Shown here piece after piece: positions 59,414-64,000 of a DNA stretch of 64,000 nucleotides; position 1 is the stretch's first letter; every line of letters begins with the position of its first letter. The stretch lies in contig NC_087391.1 in assembly GCF_963675165.1 (NCBI RefSeq), positions 4,452,646-4,516,645 on the forward strand. Direction: 5' to 3'. The stretch is from Halichondria panicea. Lineage: Eukaryota; Porifera; Demospongiae; Suberitida; Halichondriidae. The translations under genes and the position numbers were made by a program. The notes under the pieces were generated by a model. The model searched no databases, was not told the origin of the DNA, and saw only the letters and a program-made list of their open reading frames with translations.

Positions 59414-62069
59414 TTAAAAAATTCCCTTCTTCCGATTGACCATTCTCGTCTTGCTGGCAGTACAATACGGAGAAAAGGTGTCATAGGCAGACGCACTGGA
59501 AGTGGGTGGAGCTAGAAGGCTGGCCCCACTCATTGGAGGTGGGGGTGGGGGGTTCGACAAGCTGTATGGTTGCGAGGTCTGACTCCTTATGTAGCCATCA
59601 ATGGTTGGTTTCATAGCAGACCTCTGTTGCCAATGAGAGCCAATATAGTTCTTCATCACAGCCTTTCCATGCCTGTGGTAGGTGATCTGGAGAGAGACAG
59701 AAACAGTGACACTGTTACAATATTTAATAGGCTATGGAATGTGATTGAACTACTTAACTGTTTAAATATTGAAAGAAGCATCCTGTTAGAATACTATTAC
59801 ATGTACTTCCTAGCAGATCACACGCCCACACCACACACACACACACACACACACACCTTATCTTGCAGGCCACCCAATGACTCGTCAACAGTCTCCACAA
59901 GATGCACCCCCAGTGGCCTCCGGAACACCACACTCTCTCGTATCCTCCCCCTCAGATTGGTCAGGAGGTCCCTAGCTCCGGGAATGTCCCCTTTTGTGGC
60001 AAGGTTTGAGGCGGACTCCAGCTTCTCTGCAACTTCACATCTGCAAACAGAATACGTAGAGGTTATGACAGCAACAAATCATGTTAAAAAGAAGGCAAAT
60101 CTCTAGCCAAACTATTGCATATTTTGTGTGACAGTACATGTACATTCACCAACTGTAAGCAAGTTACTAGCTTTAACTGTAGAGACGTGTACTATTTGTA
60201 GTATCACACATACCTCAGTTTGTGTAGCTCTATATCGTCATAGTAATCGGAGTGTACTGGCTTGGAGACGGTGATGTTCCTCACAACTGTACACTCAAAG
60301 TCACATGTGTTGGGCTTGCAATTCATCACATCAAAGAACTCCACATGACACGTAACCATGGAAACGGTGAGAGCCTCCGTGACGTTAGGGTCGGCAACTA
60401 CCGTCACTTTAGCCAAGATACACTTCTCCTCTTCACAGTAGATATCTGGGATGCTCACTTCGTACACTTTGTTGGGCTCCTTTACTTCAGTCTTGAAGGT
60501 GGTGAGTGGCTTGGTGATTTGACAGTCCCCGACAGCCTTGAAGGTCAGCCTCACATTCTGGACCGTGTGGAAGGTTACAGTTAAATAAGTACAATATATC
60601 ACAATCACAGTTCATATTTGTATCCTATTGTTGATTCCTTTACAGCCTATTACATTGTAACGTGTAAGTTGCACTATTTAGCTATAATTATGTAGAAGCT
60701 GCCACAATTCATGAGGGATATCAAATACGTACTATTATATCTCAATACCTGTGCTGCCACGCTGAGCAGTCCCCCCAGGCAGTCGCAGAAACTCTCCGGG
60801 ATGCTGTCACTGTTGTCAATGTAATAGAAGAGTCCATTGCCAGCCTCTGCTATATTGTGGAGAGCGTCTGCATCATGCTCAGAGCCGAAACCAAATGTGA
60901 ACACACAGGCTTGGCGATTGATTTGGCCCAACAGGGATCTACGTAAGAGAGGAGAGCGAATAAAATAATAGTATCAGATTTAGGCCTTCAAAGAATAATT
61001 CAGAAGGAAAAGTACAGTTGGGAAGGGGGAAATAGCTTCAACACTGCATTGCAATTACGAATTGATGGGTATGCAATGCACAGTAGTGTAGTAAAAAGCT
61101 AAAATGTCAGCAAGGAAGCATGAACATGTACAAGAGGATTGATGCTCACTTTGTAGCTTTGACGAGAGCCTTTGAGTCCTTGATCCCCACATTGGCCTTG
61201 CCATCAGTGAACAGCAGTACTGACTCCACCAGTGAGGCATTAGCAGCCGAGATCCGGTACAGGGTCTCCAGAGCAGCGAGTAAACCTCCACTGAGGTTGG
61301 TGTGTCCTCTTTCCTTGAGGGACGAAATGGCCTTCTCAGCCAACTGTTTGCCTGAGGCATCCATGGTTGTCAGGGGAAGTTCTATACGAACCTGTGGACA
61401 ATTTAAAAAATGGCTGGTAGCTGAACTATTGGTAAAACTCAGATATAAAAATTTTCAAAAAGTATCCGCACGGATGGAGTACTCAACAACCTTTTGCAAG
61501 TAGCGATGCTTTTTATAGTGAGCTCACCTCATGGTCAAAGGAGACCAGACAGAGCTTGTCCTCTCCCCTCAACTGCTGTGTCATGAACTGTAGTGCCTCC
61601 TTCAACAGTGGAAGGTGGTCTTTCATGCTGCCACTGGGAGGTAGAATTGAGTATCATAAGCCAAGCATTGTTTAAAGTAGATACATGTACTATAGAAGGG
61701 ATTTTCGCTAGTACAAAATATAGGTAGTATCATGTTATTAAAAATAAGAAGACACCTTATATAATATGCGACCACAATATTGAATACAGTTTCACTATAT
61801 ACAAACCGGAAGGACTACTATGCTTTAGACCCTCCCCCCCCCCCCCTCACACACTAGTACAGTATGGCCCACCTCCTATCAATGGCTGCACAGATGGTAA
61901 CAGGTGCCCTTCGATCCTCGTTGGGTTGAGCAAGGGCGGTCACCTTGGCCATTACCGTGACCTCTGATGAGCTAACGGGGATCTTCAGGTACTCACTGAG
62001 AGTCTCCAGAATCAGAGAAGAGTCTGGGATGGCCATTGGGTCCTCTTTGTTCTTGTCTCCTCCTCCCAT
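59414..62069 (-). CDS. VWA-domain protein with Pro-rich C-terminus (7 exons)
   Basis: Exons: 61873-62069, 61528-61633, 61150-61391, 60749-60938, 60214-60557, 59857-60040, 59414-59686; 511 residues, phases closing. The VWA domain (about 55-250) has the metal-ion adhesion site DRSGSM, assembled across the exon 1/2 junction, a Thr in GHTNLSGGL and the downstream Asp in LLFTDGKANVGI; strands VCLVSFDHEVRIELPL and VFTFGFGSEHDADALHNIAE follow the usual fold. Then come a beta-rich Cys-containing region (about 255-365), a helical segment GARDLLTNLRGRIRES, and a tail with NPPPPPPMSG. No signal peptide, so probably intracellular. The layout resembles the VWA region of plant WAV3-like proteins without the RING. 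The gene is divergent from the RalGAP gene, 330 nt apart. Confidence 0.87.
59831..59856. repeat. CA microsatellite at a splice donor
   Basis: About 26 nt of CA (GT on the coding strand) directly follows exon 6 of the VWA gene, so the donor gtgtgt is part of the repeat. Confidence 0.85.
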
Positions 62070-62398
62070 ACTGTCTGTGATTTCGATTCAGGTGAGCAAA
62101 TATTGAGTATTGAGTTAAAAAATATGAAAGGTCTACTACTTATAGTTTTATAGCAGTCCAGGTACTAGCTAGGTACGTACATTCTGCAATTTCATTGCAT
62201 GTTTTTGTAGATAATTAATTATGATGTAGCAAAATACTTAAAGGGAAAATCCCCTTGTTACTAAACCCAGCTTGTGATGCGCTCAGAAACAGAGCAGGTC
62301 AAAGGTCAATCACAAAGTCCAAAAGCAGGAAAGTTCATAATGACTCTAAGATGATGGTGATTTGTGTATAGAGCTGAAAACACACTCTCGCTAACAGT
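62070..62398. promoter_or_regulatory. Probable shared promoter region of two divergent genes
   Basis: 329 nt between the start codons of the VWA gene (-) and the RalGAP alpha gene (+). No TATA box or named site is claimed; the arrangement alone suggests a bidirectional promoter. Confidence 0.4.
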
Positions 62399-64000
62399 AT
62401 GAGTAGACGCAGAGACAGACAAGCCGAGCACAAACAACTGAAAAAGTTCCTGGAGCCCAGCAAGGACTCGTTGAAGAGACTCAGATCACTCAACCAAGGC
62501 CTAGGTCAGTTTGGCCTACTGTACTGTACACCTGTCACTCTAGCTCTATGTATTTGTCATAAAGGGCTGTACAGTCAGGAAGTTGTCTCCCTTCTTTCAT
62601 GGTCCTAGCGAGTAGGGTTTAATAGGGCGAATAGAGTCTACATCAAAAGTTCATTCCAATATATAGCTATCTAGTAAATAGTTTTTTTGTTGTTAAAATG
62701 CAGATAAGAGCACTGATGAAGAGATCAAGTCGTTCTACACTGAACACTCGTCAGCCGTCTTCTACTGTGTGTACACCTCATTCACCATAGTCGAGGCTAA
62801 CATACACGACAGAGGTGAGTGTGTCGCCTTGGTGTTTGTTATCGTGCACTATGTATTGTACGCACCTTACTAAGTTACTATCTATCAAGATAAGATGTTT
62901 CTCAAACCACTTGTACTGGCGTAACAATAGGCAACTCTAGCAAACAAATTGAACAGGTATTTAATCCTCACAACACATTCGAATCCCTAGAGGTAAACTC
63001 AGGTAAGTTTACAAGTTACTGTGCTTGTATCTTATCTAAATCTATTAAGGCAGGGCCTTACTACCGTATAGCGTTTAATTTTCATGGGCAAGCTGACCTC
63101 TGTGAAAATTTTACTTACGAAAACGAAATTCAAGTTCAACTGTTCAAATTCAACAAATTTTTAATTCCACGAAGAATACCCGCTATATTATGGTAGGGAA
63201 TCATGCATTGAAGTACAACTCAAGTCAATTACTCATGCAGCAAAGTGGTTATGGGGTGTGGGGGTGTGGGAATGGGTCTCTGGAGGTTTTTGGTTGCCAT
63301 GGGTACATGTAGGGTTGACACTGATAATTAATACTTTAATTCACCACTCATAATGTGTTCATCCCATTCAGTGGTGAAGGGCAAGGGCTACAGTGAGATC
63401 TTCATTAAGGACCTGATAGAGCTTGTTTTGCCAGCCCTACAGGTAAGCCAAACTTAGACTAGCCTGAGGAGACAAGCTGTTTAGTTAGTCTAGCCTTAAG
63501 TAAGCTGTTTAGTTAGTCTAGCCTTAAGTATTGCTGTGTTGTAAAAGGAAGCATAGTTTTTTGGGTGTATAGCTTGTAATGCCCTCACAGTTTTAGTGTA
63601 TCCTTGCGTACATAGCAGTTGTCTTACTCACAAGGAATACAGTACGTTGTGTTTGCTCGAGTATTATTGTGAGTAACTATTGAATTCCCCAGTGGCCCAG
63701 TCGGTTAGAGCGTCGTACTTATAAGCAGTATTGGCTGAGCAATGCGAAGGTCGAGAGTTCGATCCTCTCCTGGGGAATATTGTTTTTGGTTTTGGTAGTT
63801 TGAACGATTCATGATAATATTATTGCTCGAGCCTCTCCTGGGATTGGGGATAGTTTTTGTTTTATTAATATCAAGAAGAAATCTTCAAAAACCTCTCTTC
63901 TTGTTTTTGTGTGCTGCAATAAAGACTTTTTCAGACCTGTGTGTATGTTTTCCATCTGTTCTTCCTGTAGAGAGTGTTGGAGTTTCTGCCAGAGCTGATT
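62399..64000 (+). CDS. RALGAPA: RalGAP alpha subunit, 5' part (continues beyond the window)
   Basis: Exons: 62399-62504, 62704-62814, 63372-63442, 63971-64000 (open at the edge), about 106 residues. The start MSRRRDRQAEHKQL, KDSLKRLRSL, then EEIKSFYTEHSSAVFYCVYT and FTIVEANI correspond to the beginning of animal RALGAPA1/2 ([38 protein letters not shown]), followed by ELVLPALQRVLEFLPELI like FEKILQLLPERI. The full protein is the catalytic subunit of a heterodimeric GAP for RalA/RalB with its GAP domain far downstream. Only the N-terminus is visible, so a related tuberin-family gene is not fully excluded. Confidence 0.75.
63064..63195. mobile_element. Small inverted-repeat element
   Basis: Left end taccgtatagcgtttaattt and right end with cccgctatattatggta are imperfect inverted repeats; the left end resembles MITE family C. 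About 130 bp, in intron 2 of the RalGAP gene. Confidence 0.5.
63686..63777 (+). tRNA. tRNA-Ile(UAU): tRNA-Ile (UAU anticodon) with an 18-nt intron
   Basis: Acceptor stem tccccag/ctgggga with discriminator A; D arm gcccagtcggttagagc; anticodon stem tcgta/tgcga around loop ct-TAT-a..a; T arm gagag-ttcgatc-ctctc. The anticodon TAT is at 63720-63722. The intron, 63724-63741, follows the base after the anticodon, the standard eukaryotic site (37/38), and tRNA-Ile(UAU) genes commonly carry one. The internal B box gttcgatcc is intact. It lies in the third intron of the RalGAP gene, same strand. Confidence 0.93.
63824..63868 (+). pseudogene. Relic of the tRNA 3' end
   Basis: gctcgagcctctcctggga, then ttggggatagtttttgtttt, matches the T arm, 3' acceptor strand and flank of the tRNA gene (gttcgatcctctcctgggga, then atattgtttttggtttt). 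No 5' half is present, so it is a partial tandem duplication. Confidence 0.6.

Overview
Animal nuclear DNA with dense, mostly short introns (about 50-700 nt) in standard GT-AG form, conserved metazoan single-copy genes, many small terminal-inverted-repeat elements and dinucleotide repeats. The protein set (a large beta-helix/multi-membrane-span surface protein, TRIM-NHL proteins with a filamin domain, one divergent TGF-beta ligand, a P-element-like transposase) fits a demosponge best; the species is not determined. Gene models below were built by hand: each splice site was chosen by reading frame, GT/AG and family similarity, and the phases close across every exon.

Layout. 1-1693: end of a P-element-like DNA transposon with two convergent decayed genes. 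2996-6784 (-): intact 1262-residue predicted surface protein. 9393-47021 (+): ANAPC1 (APC/C scaffold subunit), 38 coding exons, 1811 residues. Three of its introns carry other genes: intron 4 (13053-18237) holds a frameshifted 2-oxoglutarate/Fe(II) oxygenase gene on the same strand; intron 18 (24123-28163) holds a complete nine-exon GAREM-like adaptor gene (CABIT + tyrosine motifs + SAM) on the opposite strand; intron 30 (33002-44936) holds four opposite-strand RING genes plus decayed pieces of the flanking ANAPC1 exons. 47830-53159 (+): VIPAS39 (SPE-39). 55052-56368 (+): TGF-beta ligand. 56870-57979 (-): RCCD1. 58191-59168 (-): GRHPR-type dehydrogenase. 59414-62069 (-): VWA-domain protein, seven exons. 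62399-64000+ (+): start of a RalGAP alpha subunit gene, divergent from the VWA gene, with an intron-containing tRNA-Ile(UAU) gene in its third intron.

The most unusual part is ANAPC1 intron 30. A segment carrying a TRIM-type gene together with the edges of ANAPC1 exons 30 and 31 appears to have been duplicated several times inside the intron. One copy is a full TRIM-NHL gene (42357-44528). One is an intact RING gene whose B-box/coiled-coil/NHL part has been replaced by a 27-bp minisatellite coding for an acidic Gln/Asp tail (40574-41590). Two are similar RING-plus-repeat genes that have decayed. Other notable items are a tandem exon duplication that doubles an SH3-ligand motif in the nested GAREM-like gene, a 42-nt inverted repeat enclosing ANAPC1 exon 15, and a very small palindromic insertion element with long direct repeats, present twice.
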